A stretch of DNA of 64,000 nt from Paramecium octaurelia (GCA_905182995.1 CAJJDP010000031.1:253725-317724), one strand, 5' to 3'. Shown: positions 1-13,177, counted from the stretch's first letter. The notes: generated from the sequence alone by a model not told the origin. Translations and numbers: made by a program.

Positions 1-164
1 TTCTTTATTAATTACTCCTGAGAATGTGAATTCCGGATCGACTTCTTACTACATTTTAAAAATAAAGAAATATTATTAATAAAATAAAATCAGCGGGAAT
101 TTAGTATATTCTACTGATTTGTTATTATTAATATTTGTCATTCATTTAATTTAATTGTTAACAG

Positions 165-1178
165 ATGAACAAAGAAAATGAGGGGTTTAATTTATCAGAA
201 GTAGGTTGTAAGGCACATTAAAATAAGAAGGTAATTTGATTCATTGATAAAAGGCAAAATACAAAATTGTTGGTGCTCCCTTCAATAAATCAAAATTCAA
301 TTTGATGGATTTGGTGTGTTCAAAATGCGCCATTACACTTATTAGTTAAGGATACAAAGTATTCGAGTACATTTATGTAGGTTGAGAACATAGAATCGGA
401 TGAAACTCTCAGGAGATAAGAGTAAATATAATAGTTCCTTGAAACTATTTCACAAACATACCAGATTATAAATTAAAATGAATAAAATTTGCTGCAAAAA
501 AAAGATGACCTAACAAAATTTTGTGAAATGTAAAAGGACAAGGTGAGAGAACATTATACTTCAATGAGAATAGCTTTAGACAATAAATTAAAAGAGCAAA
601 TTGATTATTTAAATGAACTTCAATATAAAGCAATCACCCTATTTGATTAAAAGTATCAAGAAATTAAAGAGACTCACAATGAATTGATTCAAATGTATAG
701 TGATATTGAGGTCAATCTTGAAAATATCATTCTCAAAATGGAATTATTGCCATACAAACAAATTATGGGATCATATAATAAGCGAGTTACAGATATATAA
801 TAGTGTTTAACCAAGATGGAAACATGCAAAGTAGTTTTAGGAAGAGTTTACAAAAGAGCGGCTGAAACCAAGATATTAGGAGGTTTATTTGAAGATTGTG
901 AATTAGAAATTAAAATTGCACAGACATCACTACTAAAAACAGAATAACAATCGAATTCAAGATTATTGTCACCTCAATCAATGTCCCAGACAAATATCAT
1001 GCATCAAACTCCAGAAAAACAGAAAAGATCAAATAGTTAATCTAGCAAGTTTTTAGAGATTTTAAATAAAGTAAATGAAAACCAATTGAAGACTAACAAC
1101 TTTTATACTTAATTATTGAAGGGAGAGACTTCTTTGGAATTGAGTGAGAGGTATTGTTCTCCCACTTTCAAAAAGTGA
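165..1178 (+). CDS. coiled-coil protein of unknown function
   Basis: About 320 residues after removing two small introns (one GTA...AAG of 23 nt near 213 and one GTA...TAG of 22 nt near 359). The N-terminal 50 residues carry a Cys-x2-Cys pair (VCSKC), a possible half zinc ribbon. From about residue 70 the chain is rich in E, K, Q and L with heptad-like spacing, so a long coiled coil is likely. The C-terminal third is S/Q-rich and ends in TGA. The start is the first ATG, 3 bases after an AG. No family is recognised. It might be a cytoskeletal or B-box-like scaffold, but no full B-box is visible. Confidence 0.7.
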
Positions 1179-1866
1179 ATAATTTTATTAAATATTTTAT
1201 AAATATGATTTTCCATGAAAATTCTAATATTCTATTAAGAATACCTAGTTTATTTATTATATTATATATGAATTCTATTTAAAAGACTTTGAAATTGAAA
1301 TTTTTGTTCATGCAATAACATTCATATTCTTTGCAAAACTGATGTAATGATAAATAAAGATGAATATATCAAAAATTATATAAATGTACACTATTTTTAG
1401 AATCCGATAGTCTTTATAAAGATAAAAGAGTACAATAATATAACAGAAACATAATAATATAATTAATTAATAGTAGTACTGTAATAAACTAATACAGGAA
1501 TAAGTCATTTTGTTAACTAATCTCTTGATTTTATCCCTTTAAGTAAGTTGGAATTTGGATAATTTTGAATTAAGGAATCAGTTTGTTAGATGATTTGAAC
1601 ATTTTTGATTGAATGAGTAAAGGTATGATTCTGAGTTCCCAGTTTTAGGAGAGATCTGTATATAGTAATCATTGTTTAGATTTTATATTTTAATGATTTT
1701 TGAAGAGTCCGAATTTAGAGATAGATAGTGTATTCAAAGATGTAGTGATTTGATTGGTTGATTTGAGATTAGTTGATTTTTTGATAGTTGAGGACATTGT
1801 TGTAATATTTAAATATAGATTGAGCAATAAATTTAATAATATTTTAATTTGATAACAAATTTGTTA
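1179..1866. other. intergenic stretch, at most a tiny ORF
   Basis: Very A+T-rich. The only candidate is a 42-residue S/T/N-rich ORF on the minus strand (1669-1797), which ends without an obvious splice continuation. The stretch before it, up to about 1500, has no frame with convincing protein character. I do not call a gene here. Confidence 0.4.
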
Positions 1867-2124
1867 ATGATTAAAACCAGAACTAAACCTGTTTGTAAAA
1901 CTCACTTTAATTTGTCATCTAAACAAATTAGCAAATATAGAAAGTTTATCCTGAATTTAGTTAATCGAAAGTGGTTGAGATAAGTGGATGATGTTTCAAC
2001 GGATAAATGTAAAATCAGATTCACTGAGAATAAAATCCACCATTTTGTGCCTTCAGAGACAATCATAAAGAAAGTGATAAGATTTGATAGTTAACCAAAG
2101 AAAGGAATACTCAAAACTACCTGA
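1867..2124 (+). CDS. small basic protein with a PP1-docking-like motif
   Basis: A single-exon ORF of 85 residues, strongly basic. Near the C-terminus it contains KKVIRF, which fits the RVxF docking consensus of PP1 regulators ([RK]-x(0,1)-[VI]-x-[FW]), followed by PKKGILK. Proteins of this size with such a motif are often phosphatase inhibitors or targeting subunits, but short motifs arise by chance. It converges with the PPKL phosphatase gene 63 bp away. Codon choice and a clean ATG-to-TGA frame favour a real gene. An upstream exon cannot be excluded. Confidence 0.5.
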
Positions 2125-2187
2125 GTTTGTGAAATAATATTTACTGTATTTAAAACAAAATTTATGAATTAAACGATAACATAAATA

Positions 2188-4713
2188 TCAATCATAACTT
2201 CTACGTTGCCCCTAATTCTTCCAACGAGGTGGTGTAGGTGGTCTCTTTTTTAGTGCTTCTTCATCCTCAATCCAATTATGAGCATTGAGATTTTGAGGAT
2301 ATATTAATTTTGGTACTATCTCTAGATTTCTCTTGAGTATTAGTACTGCACCAGCATTCTTGTGTCTCCCACAATAATCAGTTGCACTAAAAACTGTGAG
2401 TAATTGACCTCCTAATTAAATATAAATATAAAATCTTACCAGCAAATCTCTCAAAACCATCCATAACGCATTCATGAGCACGAATAATAAGAGAAAGATT
2501 ATTTTTAATGAGGAAGTTGATAACTCTATCTGGTCCAAATTTTACTATATTTCCAGTACCTGCAGGATCCCTAATAATATTTGGCTAGATTCCAAAGTCT
2601 TAATCTGTATCAGTTGGATCTGACCATAAGATATCTACCACCAATTATTATTCTGGAGTTGTGACTTCATGAATCACTTCCAAGGGTCTCTAAAGATTCT
2701 CTATTTCTGCAACATAATTTAATTGACTTCCTATTCCTCCATGCAAACAAATGATCTTGTCCTCTACTATTGCAGCCAATGGTAACCATTCGAATAATCG
2801 ATTCACTCTAGCAAATACTGAATCCTCATCATTAGGATCTTCACCTAATCTCTAAGCACATTCCTCTGAAAATCCAAATCCATTATTAATCCACTTGTCT
2901 TCATGATTTCCTCTAATCAAATGAATAGATTCTGGGAATCTTACCTTTAGAGCCAACAACAAACAGATTGTCTCTAAAGAATGATTACCTCTATCCACAA
3001 AGTCTCCGAGAAATAGGTAATCAAATGCTTCAATATCACTATCCTTGCCATCAACAAATGGAGATCCCCACAAATCAAAGAATCTCATCAGATCTGAATA
3101 CTATCCATGGATGTCTCCAAAAATCTTTATTGGAGCCTTGCATCTTAAAACCATAGGTTATTCTTTTAAAACGGCTTCTGCTTAGTCACACAACATTAAT
3201 ATATGTTGAGCTTAAAATAAAAACTTAGCATTTTCAGAAATGTTGATAAAGGTCTTTGGCTGCAATAAAGTACTTATGAATAAATGAGCAATATTATTCT
3301 CTTGAGCTGTCTAAGGCACTCTTGGCTTTCTATTAGGGGCTTTGGAATCCCTAGTTTCTTCAGCTACAACAGCTTGATTGATAAATTTGAATTAAGATTT
3401 ATCAGCTTGATTTTAAGCGAATGGTTTCTATTATTTTTGAGTATTCTAAATAGTCTGACCTGGTTTCTTTTGTATCAAAGAGTTATTAAGAGGAGAAGCT
3501 TATTGAGTGTCTGGGGAAATGGGAGCCATTTAAGGTGATAATGATTAAGGTGAAACACTAAATAAAACTTAGATGATACTTTCTTTGAGCATGTTAATAT
3601 TAGGCCAATTTGTTAGTTAATGTTTCACTTGGCAAGAGTAATCTGTTTAAATTGATCTTTGAAATAATATCAGTGGGAATGTTAGGCGAGTCTAATTCAA
3701 ACCCTCCATAAACAAATATATTAGTGTCTACCAACCATGAGGAATGTCGAAATCTCTATATACTATTGAACTTAGACCACTCTGATATTTCTGTATCATA
3801 AACATCAATTGTTAAGGTCTCTCCTACATTTCCAGTTCTACCACCTATAACAACTAACATGCTGTAAACAAACAATGTTGTATGTTGATATCTACCCACT
3901 GGTTATTCCTTGTCAATTTTATAAGGAGCCTTGACCCAATCCCACCTGCCATCTCTATGTCTTCTCAACCCCCAAGCATCATTCAATGCTTACTGATCAT
4001 TTGAACGTCCACCAAATGCCACAACCATTCCATTAGCACTACCATTTGTGCAAATGCTGGCAGAATGATATACTCGTGCCAATGGCTATTCTGATTTGCA
4101 TTCCAATCTCACCCAAGTAATTGGACTCTTCTCCACATTTACACACCCTTGAATTTAAATAATTAATACAGCAATCATTAACTGGCTCCTATCCTGTATT
4201 ACCACCAAACACTATTAGAAATGGTTTTGTAAAGGTTAGAGTGTGTCCATACCTTCTACCTGGAGTAGTTCCTACAACTGGTACGACTGTCCATTAACCT
4301 AAGTCATCGTTTGATCTCAAATCCAACAAGTACAGGTCGTCTGATGCCAAACTACCACCTAATGTAATCAATCCATGTCTTACCTCCTGTGGCTCCTCCG
4401 TAAATTACTATTTAATTGATATCAACACACACTGCTGAATGAGCAGCTCTTGGAGATGGGGCTGTACCCTAAACTATTCTTTTCTTTATTAATTGTACCT
4501 TCCACTCTCTTCCACTATTTGCTTTACATATCGAATGAGAACGTATCTCCTGTAATACTATATTTCCCTGTGTCACCAGTCGCCCCTGTCATTTAATTAA
4601 TCTCATTTACCCCCAAATAATATCGCTTTCCCCTTAGCAATGTATGTTATTGTATGTCCAAATCTGGCTTGAGGCAATTGTCCAAAAGCATCAACCTTTT
4701 CAAAATTATTCAT
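2188..4713 (-). CDS. Kelch-repeat PPP-family Ser/Thr phosphatase (PPKL/BSU1 type)
   Basis: About 800 residues. The N-terminal half is a Kelch beta-propeller with repeated GG doublets followed by Y/W motifs (for example [32 protein letters not shown]). The C-terminal half is a PPP catalytic domain with the full metal-binding set GDIHG, GDFVDRG and GNHED, then LHGG, WSDP, RAHE and SATDYCG. This order is diagnostic of PPKL phosphatases, known from plants (BSU1, brassinosteroid signalling) and from apicomplexans and other alveolates. At least three introns of 25 nt lie in the Kelch part. The start ATG ([10 protein letters not shown]) is the only one before the first blade. The enzyme looks intact and active. 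Confidence 0.93.
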
Positions 4714-4727
4714 ATATTTATTATATT

Positions 4728-5106
4728 TCAAATTTAAAAAATATAATACCTTAAAATATCAATTATTTTACATATCATATCAAAATTTCATATTGAATCC
4801 AAACAATCTTCACTTTCTTTGCATAACCCTCCTCATCATTTATTATTATTTCAAATTCTAGGACATTTAAAATTTTTAATTTATTATTGTACTATTGAAA
4901 TACTAATCCACTTATATTAAATATTTTTATAATTTTATCTTTAAGAAGTTGTTGCTGATTTCATATCACAAATACTCTTTAAATAATTCAAGGAGAATTA
5001 GAAATATAAAAACAGAACTTATACAAATGAGGATTCCTTTTTGAACAGTTTGCATAATATTAATGAAAGTTTGGGCATGAAGTAATGTGTTTTTATTTTG
5101 ACTCAT
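4728..5106 (-). CDS. small protein with one membrane segment
   Basis: Begins MSQNKNTLLHAQTFIN, followed by a hydrophobic run of about 20 residues (ILICISSVFIFLILL), so a single transmembrane helix is likely. Read without splicing it stops after 46 residues at 4966. With two candidate introns the frame continues through a basic tail and stops at 4728, only 14 bp before the PPKL start codon. The longer form reads more like protein, but both splice choices are inferred. No homologue is recognised. Confidence 0.4.
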
Positions 5107-5246
5107 AAATTAAATTAATAATTATAATTGATAATCTAATGAAATAATAATAATCAATTAATATAGTAAAGAGAATAATTAACTTTTAAATTAATTGTAA
5201 TATATCATAGATCAATAGCTTATAATACAGAATTAAGAATTTGAAA

Positions 5247-5515
5247 TCAATTATAATTTAGAATCGTGAGGGTTGAGAACTGCTTCTTATTCAACTTGCA
5301 ATTGTGAGACATAAAAGAAGCATAAGAGATAAATTCATTATATCTGTGTGACATCCTAAGTAATTCACATCTAAAAGTACTAGAGTTTAAAGTGAGATAC
5401 ACTTCATTTAGTTGTGTTCTTCTAGCACAGTTCAAAAGAAAGTATTCATTATTGTTGTTGTAAATCTACAAGACAAAGGAATGACCTTATATATATAATA
5501 AAGTATATAACTCAT
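5247..5515 (-). CDS. small hypothetical protein, two exons
   Basis: Exon 1 is 30 nt (ten codons). A 20-nt intron (5466-5485, GTC...TAG) leads to a 72-codon exon that ends in TGA, giving 82 residues. The protein has no clear motif: a hydrophobic Y/I-rich start, then a mixed polar chain with RTQLNEVYLTLNSSTF. The gene rests on the good fit of the intron and on protein-like codon choice. It may equally be a chance ORF, because TGA is rare in such A+T-rich DNA. Confidence 0.35.
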
Positions 5516-5800
5516 AAGTTGAGAGGCTATTTCAAAAATTAAAAAAAAAGTCAAATATCAACAATAACTTAAATTCAAAAGCTGCAAAGAAAATGCGTTT
5601 ACCAAATAAATTGTAAATGATAAATTTGGCGATAATGTAGGTGAAAAATTTGGTGAAAATATGGATTCTATATCCAAAATAAAAAAATCAATTTGATAAA
5701 TCCTTTAGGATTGTGTTAAACCCTTTAAAAATAGTTTATTTACTTCGTGCTACAATATATTATAATAGAGTAAAATTTATGTAATTTTCATGCAAGCAAA

Positions 5801-6363
5801 ATGGGAATGCTTGCCTAATTTTTAGAGAAAATGCCAAGAGTAGCATAGCAACATTCAACAAATAGATCCAGAATAGCGTTATAAAGTTAATTTGTATAAA
5901 CCTAATAAATGGTAAATTCTGATGTAACAACTAGTTTTGTTGAAGAATAATATCCTTTAATCATTTTTTTACTATCATTTTAAGCAAATCATTAATAAAA
6001 AAATAAACTATACTTTGAAAAATCTGTCCAGAATATGATTTCTCCTATTTACAAAAACTTGAAAAGATAAAGACTTTTCTCATTTACTTATGAAAATTGC
6101 CGAGTTATAAATCAAATTGTTAATTTCATGAAAGAGGGAATTTAACAACATTTTAACTCCAAAAAATTAACTTTTTGCCAGCTATCTCTTAATAAACATT
6201 AAATTAAATTTAGATTATGCTCCAAATACAAGCACTTATTTGATTTTATTCATCTGTTTAATGCTGAATATATTTATGACTATTATGGAATTCCTAAGAT
6301 CATATTACAAATCTCTTTCTACCTGTTAGTTTCTACAAATATTCTTGAACTAAGCATATTTGA
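5801..6363 (+). CDS. uncertain ORF between two minus-strand genes
   Basis: From ATG 5801 the frame stays free of TGA for about 240 codons, running into the antisense of the next gene. A possible GTT...AAG intron near 6333 would end it at 6363. The product would be K/Q/N-rich at first, then hydrophobic and aromatic (YDYYGIPKII). A second plus-strand frame, from ATG 5593, is also open to about 5930, so the true frame is undecided. No family recognised. Confidence 0.25.
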
Positions 6364-6420
6364 GAATGACTATTGGAAATTATTTTATAAATTTAATAAT
6401 ATATATTTTTTATTTAATTT

Positions 6421-9165
6421 TCATATCTTCTTCATATCATAACAAATAATGTTGATTTTTTCCTTACTAATTTCGTCTACAATTGTATCTATATTGATAT
6501 CATTTGATTCCAGCCCAAAAGCATGAAAAGCTATGTCAGATTCATGAGGAAATGGTCCTATGTAAAGGCTTCCTTAAACTAATTAGTTCTCCTTAATAGT
6601 CTTAATTGATGAATTTACTACTGCCCGCCAAGCCATCCTTTAATTTGCATTACAAATAATAACTATATTTTAAACTTTATCAGGCACATTTGAAAACTCT
6701 ACTTGTGGATTCACTCCAGGTGATATTAATATACCATTTCTTTCGATACTTTTATTTTTAGGATTAAAGGAAACTGCCATTTTAAATTTTAAACAATTAT
6801 CCATGCCAACAGATGTTAATTAACTTGCCACACCTCCTATGATCCCTCCAATTATTGCTCCACCTATCACTCCAGGTGGACCAAATGGAGCTCCAATCAT
6901 ACCTCCAATACTTGAAGCACCAGTCAGACATGCTATGCCTAGTCCTGTTTATACAACTTATTTTCCTAAACTGATTGCTTTTTCTATATTAGAAGCTCTT
7001 TCATCAAATATAGTTTTCGTTACTTAACAAATTAGTCCAACTCCTGCTAAAGGTAAACGACTTTATGGAAATACAGAAGAAATACACAAAAAAGTACCAC
7101 TTAAACCCAGTTATTATAAGCTAACTTAACCGTAAAAAGCATCAACTATTGTAGCTCCAATAAGTTAACCAGCTGCTTCAGCACCTATTATTTGTTTTTA
7201 AGTGTATTTTGGTTAAAAGTTCTTAAATTTGTCAAGGTTGTAGTTGCTATTTCCAAGGTTACCCTTAATTGATTTTTAAATATCAGCAACTTTCAAATTT
7301 TGTATTTCTAGAGCAGGTCCTTAAGGTTTCCATTAATCTGTATAGCCTGTTGAAGCTGCCCCAACACATTTTTTTACTAAGGTTGGGATCTTTTCAGAAA
7401 TAAACAACAAAAATTTATTATTGTCATGCAATGTCAATTCATACGCCATTGTATCAGTTTAAGCATATTTTAGAATTTATATCTATTTAATGTCTTATTT
7501 ATGTATTTCCCACTTAGGATAATTTTGAGTTTTTTGAGTTAATGAATTGATTTTAATGTCTTTGAATTAATAATTAAACGTTGAATAAGTGTATTTAGAA
7601 TAGTAATCAATCCATATATTTTTCAACTAAATTTTATAATCCTCAATATTAAATATTTTTTGTATTATTTTTAGAAATTAATCAATAAGAAGATCTGAAA
7701 CATCTGTGATAAACTTACTCAACCTTTTTAAAAAACTGTTTTCTAAGATAAAGGCAAAGTTTATTTCTTCATTACAAGCATCTAATAATTAATTGAGGTT
7801 CATTTTATAATTATCATAATCATTATAAAACATCCTAAGCAAAGACAAAAACCTATCAAAATACTAATTTAAATTAAGTTTCAATTAAACTCTTAGGTCC
7901 CCAACCTCTTATGGAAATTACATGATATTTTTAATGATAAAGTCAACTCTTTTTTAATAAAAAGAACAAATCGTTTTAAGTTTTGGTTTAAGATCCATCT
8001 CAATTTTATTGGTCCAATACTTTTATCTTTTAGAGCTATCTAAAGACATTGAAAAATTATTATCAGCTTGCTCGATTTTAACATACTAATAGCCGTTTTT
8101 GCTGTAAATATCTACAACTTTAAATTCAAATTAAGGAAACAAGATTACTTCACCCTCATTTGGAAATTCAGAGTTATAATCTTTAAGTTAAAAGTAGGGA
8201 TGAGGATTTTATTAATTTAATGTTATTTCAAATAATATTTTGTAAGGTTTTGTACAAAATCTTTTTGCTACCTCCTCTTTGGTAGAAGTACTAGCTAAAG
8301 TATTCCAAAAAATACTTTATTTCTTCTTATAGCTTTACTGTAGGTCTTGCATAATATTGTTATAAATTTCTAATTCCTAAAAGCTTATTCCTCTATATAG
8401 TTTATTTTCAGGCAATTGCTTTAACTGTAATTAGGAATAGCCTTAAAACAATACACACATAATTTATTCTAATTTTTCAAAATTAGACTCTGCAAAATTC
8501 TTATTTAACTCTTGATAAATTTCATTTCTTGAATAATAGTATATAAATTTCTCTAAAATACTAAATTTTCCTTGATTTTCCTTTTTTTTCTCCTCTTCTT
8601 TTTTTTACATGTCAACCTGACAGATTTTGAAGATATCTTATGATATAAATTATTAAATTTCCTTATTCATTAATTCCTCATTAGGCTATTAGTTTTTTTC
8701 TAATTTTTTATTAATCAACAGAAATCTGAAACTTGTAGCCTCAAATTAATGATAGTATTGAATCTATTTTAGAGCCTTTTAACCAAATGATTAGTGTAAA
8801 TATTCTTTAGCATTTAAGAATTCTTCATTTAAACTCACTATTTCCTCCACTTCTTCAATTCCAGAATCAACAAGAACTAATAAATCGTTTTTACTTAAAA
8901 ACTATTATAAATGTCTTTTAGATTATCCACAAAAGACAATTAAGTTATCGTTTAAGTGCTCCTTCTCTTCATAGATAAATTAACCAGATATAATTATAAT
9001 GAATTTATCATCTTACTTTTAATTTTTCAAAATTTTCAAGGCTTCCGGAGTCGAGTCCAAAAAAGAACAATCTTGAATTTTATTCTTAAGTCTTTTTTGG
9101 AAAAAAGAGTTTTCTTAATTATTGATTTGTTTATCAATCCACAATAATTTACAATTATTTTACAT
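6421..9165 (-). CDS. ADP-ribosyltransferase-like protein with glycine-zipper C-terminal region
   Basis: A single uninterrupted frame of 914 codons plus TGA. Residues 1-110 form a domain starting LWIDKQIN, with IIIISGQF and LIVFC strands. I recall a domain of this pattern in front of ART domains in bdelloid rotifer proteins. Residues about 240-350 fit an R-S-E class mono-ADP-ribosyltransferase: Arg in LYRGIS (about 255), STS in LASTSTKEE (about 290) and ExE in NEGEVILFP (about 337). The E-x-E form is typical of arginine-specific enzymes. The rest is helical and polar, then a strongly hydrophobic G/A/I stretch (about residues 740-785, with GGMIGAPFG and IIGGIIGG) resembling a membrane-inserting glycine zipper. 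The start gives the best fit to the N-terminal domain. Target and location are unknown. Confidence 0.8.
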
Positions 9166-9616
9166 AAGTTTCTATCATACTTAATTTTGAGTTTAAAACT
9201 CATTTTAATAGAATTCCAAATATATTAGATTTTTTTGAATTTATTAGTAGAATACGTGTTTGCTTAACTATAAACATTTGGGGTTTCACCAGTCCCTAGT
9301 AATATCACTACAAAAACAATTTTGATAGCAATTAAGTTATAATCAACAAAATATTGCTAACATAATTCTAACATTAAATTGAAGAAAATTATTAAACCAA
9401 AGTAAAATATAATAATTTTTAATTATTATATAATATAATAGTAGTAATTAATAATATTAAAGATTACAATAAAAATGGTTCTGCCTGAAGATTTATGATT
9501 AACTATTTTATTTATTTATTAATGAAACTAATCAAAAGTTCAGTTTAATATGCTTCTATAATAAGAGTATGTCCTCTTTAAGTAAATGGCGCAAGCAAAA
9601 TTTGAAATATTCTTAG
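9166..9616. other. intergenic, nothing seen
   Basis: A+T-rich spacer between the start of the ART gene and the end of the karyopherin gene, both on the minus strand. No frame with protein character, hairpin or repeat stood out. Confidence 0.5.
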
Positions 9617-12600
9617 TCATTTTTTTATAAATTTGTGAAAAACTCTTAAAGAGTATTCTAGGATATTTAGATGTGATATTACCACAAGATTTATGTTTAA
9701 ACATGGATCTTTCAAATAAGTTAAATCTTCTTCAGTTGTTTCATCACATTCTTCTCCTACTTCTTGATTAAAATCTAAGAATTCACTCATGTACAATGTT
9801 GATCCTGTCTCTAAATCTGCTAATCCTTTGTCTTTCTTTTCTTTTGGATCCAAGGACTAAGCTTGATAGATGTCTAAAAAATACAGCAAATCTATCTGCA
9901 ATGTCTTAATCTTCATCATCTTTAATTTTTTCTAAATCCACATCAACTTAATCTTGGTACTTTTTGTCATTGAAATCGTCATCATCATTGTCCACTTCCA
10001 AACGATCATCTTCTTATTATTGATTGACATTATCCTATTTGGAAGGTACAATTTCATTATCTAGACATCGTATCAACAAAGATAAGATTTTGAACGGTGC
10101 ATATACATCTAATATAATATTGTATACTATTACCACTATTGATATTCTGATGACTAGGATTGTACCCTATAACTAATAGGTTCTCTAGGGTTTTATCTTT
10201 AACTAAGAACAATTTCATTAGAGCTGAAAATGTAGCATTTTTAGTTCCCTTCCCTCTAAACAGAGGTTGTTATAATAACCACTTATCAATCAACACTTTC
10301 AGAGCCATTCTGTTGTCAATACTCCAAGAAGTCAAAAAAGCTATTGACTCTTTTGGTTTTTCGATTATCATTCTAGCATATACGAGAACTAAGGATTAGA
10401 CTGTAGATGGCATTCTAGATCTGTAAATTTTAAACACAACTGCCTTTAATAGATTCAGATCAGGATTTCCATCTAAGAGATTGTTGATTGTAATCATAAC
10501 TAAATTGCCTGCAAATAGTGAGGCTGATTCATTTGCTGAATTTTAAGGAACTTCCAATAATTTTAAGTTGACCTTCATAACATCTTAAACCAAATTCCTA
10601 TATTCATATGAACTTAAAGATTACATCTTCAATATTTATCCTGTCTCAATTATAATGAAGTTCTTGAGACATTAACTAGTATGAACTTGCAATTGTGGAT
10701 CTTCATTTATCAGAATTAAATTAACCATAGAAGGCAATAAATTAATAAAAGCTTCTTGTGCTTTACTATCTGAACAGAATTTGATGAATGTTGAGGTAAT
10801 GCTCATAATGGCACTCATCAACGATATATCACTTTACTTGATCTTGCTTTTATCTTATATTTTGTGGACATCTTCATAAAATACCTAGAAACAATCCAAA
10901 ATGAATGGACAAAACACCTTAAATAAAAAGTTATGACTACTTCAAAAATGTGAGGGTAAGCTTCTTTGCATTAACATATTCTCACTATTAATTCATTTAA
11001 TGGTTTGATGAAGCATTACTCTGAATGGAATACACTGAAAAACTATAATAAGACTTTTGATCCATTTTTAGCTAGAGTTGTAGCTAAAGTAGGTGAAAAC
11101 TTAACTAAATGGATTGTAGATTCTAAAATAGAAATCATTTAGTCTTGATTTGCCTCTTAAAGTACATTAAGCACTGATTCCATAAATTCTTACTAATATT
11201 CAAAAGGAATGCTGTATTTGTGAATTTTCGATGCATAACTAATTTCAATTAAGAATCTCTTACTTTCCCAATGCTTTGACTGAAATGATGCGAAGAGTAA
11301 TAGGGTATTTTGAATCCAAATAGTGTATGACAGATTCAAAAAGGGGCACTATCAATTCTTTGAATTAGTGACTAATCAAATCCGAATATCTGGTTGTGCT
11401 CCATATTGCTCGAGCTTATAAACTATATGAATCTATTGATATGAATCTTAATTTGTACTCTATTTCTCCAATTCATACAATATATTTTATATACACTTTT
11501 TGATATCGAAAGTGCTTTGATGTTTTTATTGAAACACAATTATGTCCTCTGAGAAACTGCCCAATAATAGATAACCGATTTCTTTCCGTTTTTAGATGAA
11601 TGACTTTAGATAATGATTATTATTGATGGTTAGGATGGATCCTTTCATAAATTGCATAACACTATCTTGATCAAAATCCTTAGTTTATTGTCCCTTCAAT
11701 TCTTGGAAATTCAATTTAGATATAATGGATTATGCCAAATCTAGGAATTCCTTCTCATCCCGATTGAGTATTAACTTTTCTCCCACTATTAGTATTTGTT
11801 GAATAAATGAATCCCCATACTTCTCGATCATATCATTAATCAATCTCAAAGCCAAAGTTCTAACACTTTTTTAAAGTAGTTCCTCCTCATCATTCAATAT
11901 GAAGTAACTGGGATCTTTGATCCATTGTTTTTCTTATTCTTTGGTGGCAGTCAAAAATGTTGAAAGAGTATTCAATAAAGGGAATGTTCCAAATTTGATC
12001 AAATTATAAAGAGCTGGTTTTGTAACTAATATGGTAATCAACTCTATAGAATATGCACACAATCCTTCAATATGATTCTCGTAATCATCATCTTCATTAA
12101 GGTACTTGTATTCAATATCTAATAATAATCACACATCTAAATTACCATTTCTTAAATTTATTATTCTCTAATTACTAAAAGGTAATTCTTTTGTTTCTTC
12201 AATAAACAAACCGTCGATGTGTTCCACATCTATCTAATACACGATGTGGCCAATATATAATTGTGTTATGGAATTGAAGAACTTCCAAATTGGAATTAAA
12301 GATAGAGCCAAGGATTTCCTACTATAAAATCCGAAATCCCTGAAAATAATGATCAAGATCTTTAAAACCAACTTCTTTATGAAGATGTGTGATCTTGGGG
12401 AGGTTTGTAAGGCTGATAAAAACAATGACTATAAAGTTGTATGTATATATTTGATACCATCCATATTTGGAATGTATTGTCCAAACATTTATTGACTAGG
12501 GAGTTGTCTGTTCCATCAGCAAAAGAAATTGATCTCAATATTAGGTACACCATCAATAGTATTTTCTCTCTGAGCATCTCATTTAATTCTGGCTATGCAA

Positions 12601-13136
12601 ATATGCCAAATCCCTTTTCAAGCACTGAAGGCACTATCTCTTTTAATAAATTTTGATGCTCTCCATTCGTCTCACTCAATTTGCCAAACAATTATAGGAA
12701 CAGTTCTAAACTAGATTCAACTGCATTTATATCATCCATCCAATTTAAAAGTTCCATCAATGGACTTGGCCAAATGTGACTCGGATCTAATACAATTATG
12801 GATACTATTATTGAAGACTTAAAAGTATTAATTATAGATTACAATCAATTCTATGATAGGCATGTTTGAGACATTCATAACTAACCCATTTAAAAGAAGT
12901 TCACGTATTATTTTACGAGATGGTTATATCGATTCCCATTATTCGATCAAAATATTCCTAAGCAATACTCCAATATTGATTCTTATTTCAACTGGATAAT
13001 CAGGAGATACTAAGATTTTTGTGCTCTCCACCATAAAATTGGAATAAGGAGTGTGCAAGATGTCGTATGCTTTCTCCAAATTTTCAAGTGCTGAGGCATA
13101 AATCTATAACGTGATTTCAGGCGTAGCTTCTGCCAT
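9617..13136 (-). CDS. importin-7/8-like karyopherin beta
   Basis: Starts MAEATPEITLQIYASALENL and shows the importin-beta N-terminal pattern, including SPDYPVEIRINIGVLLRNIL followed by W, the Ran-binding region of karyopherins. The body is a HEAT-type helical solenoid of roughly 1,100 residues. A very acidic stretch (DNDDDDFNDKK and following) sits near the C-terminus, as in importin-7, importin-8, Nmd5 and Sxm1, and a second acidic segment precedes the end FHKFIKK. Introns of 28-29 nt are visible near 9870 and 12440. Importin-7/8 carries ribosomal proteins, histone H1 and signalling cargo into the nucleus. The assignment to this subfamily rests on the acidic C-terminus and overall length. 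Confidence 0.85.
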
Positions 13137-13177
13137 TTTAAATTTTTTTTGTATTTTTTATTTTATATAATATTTAT

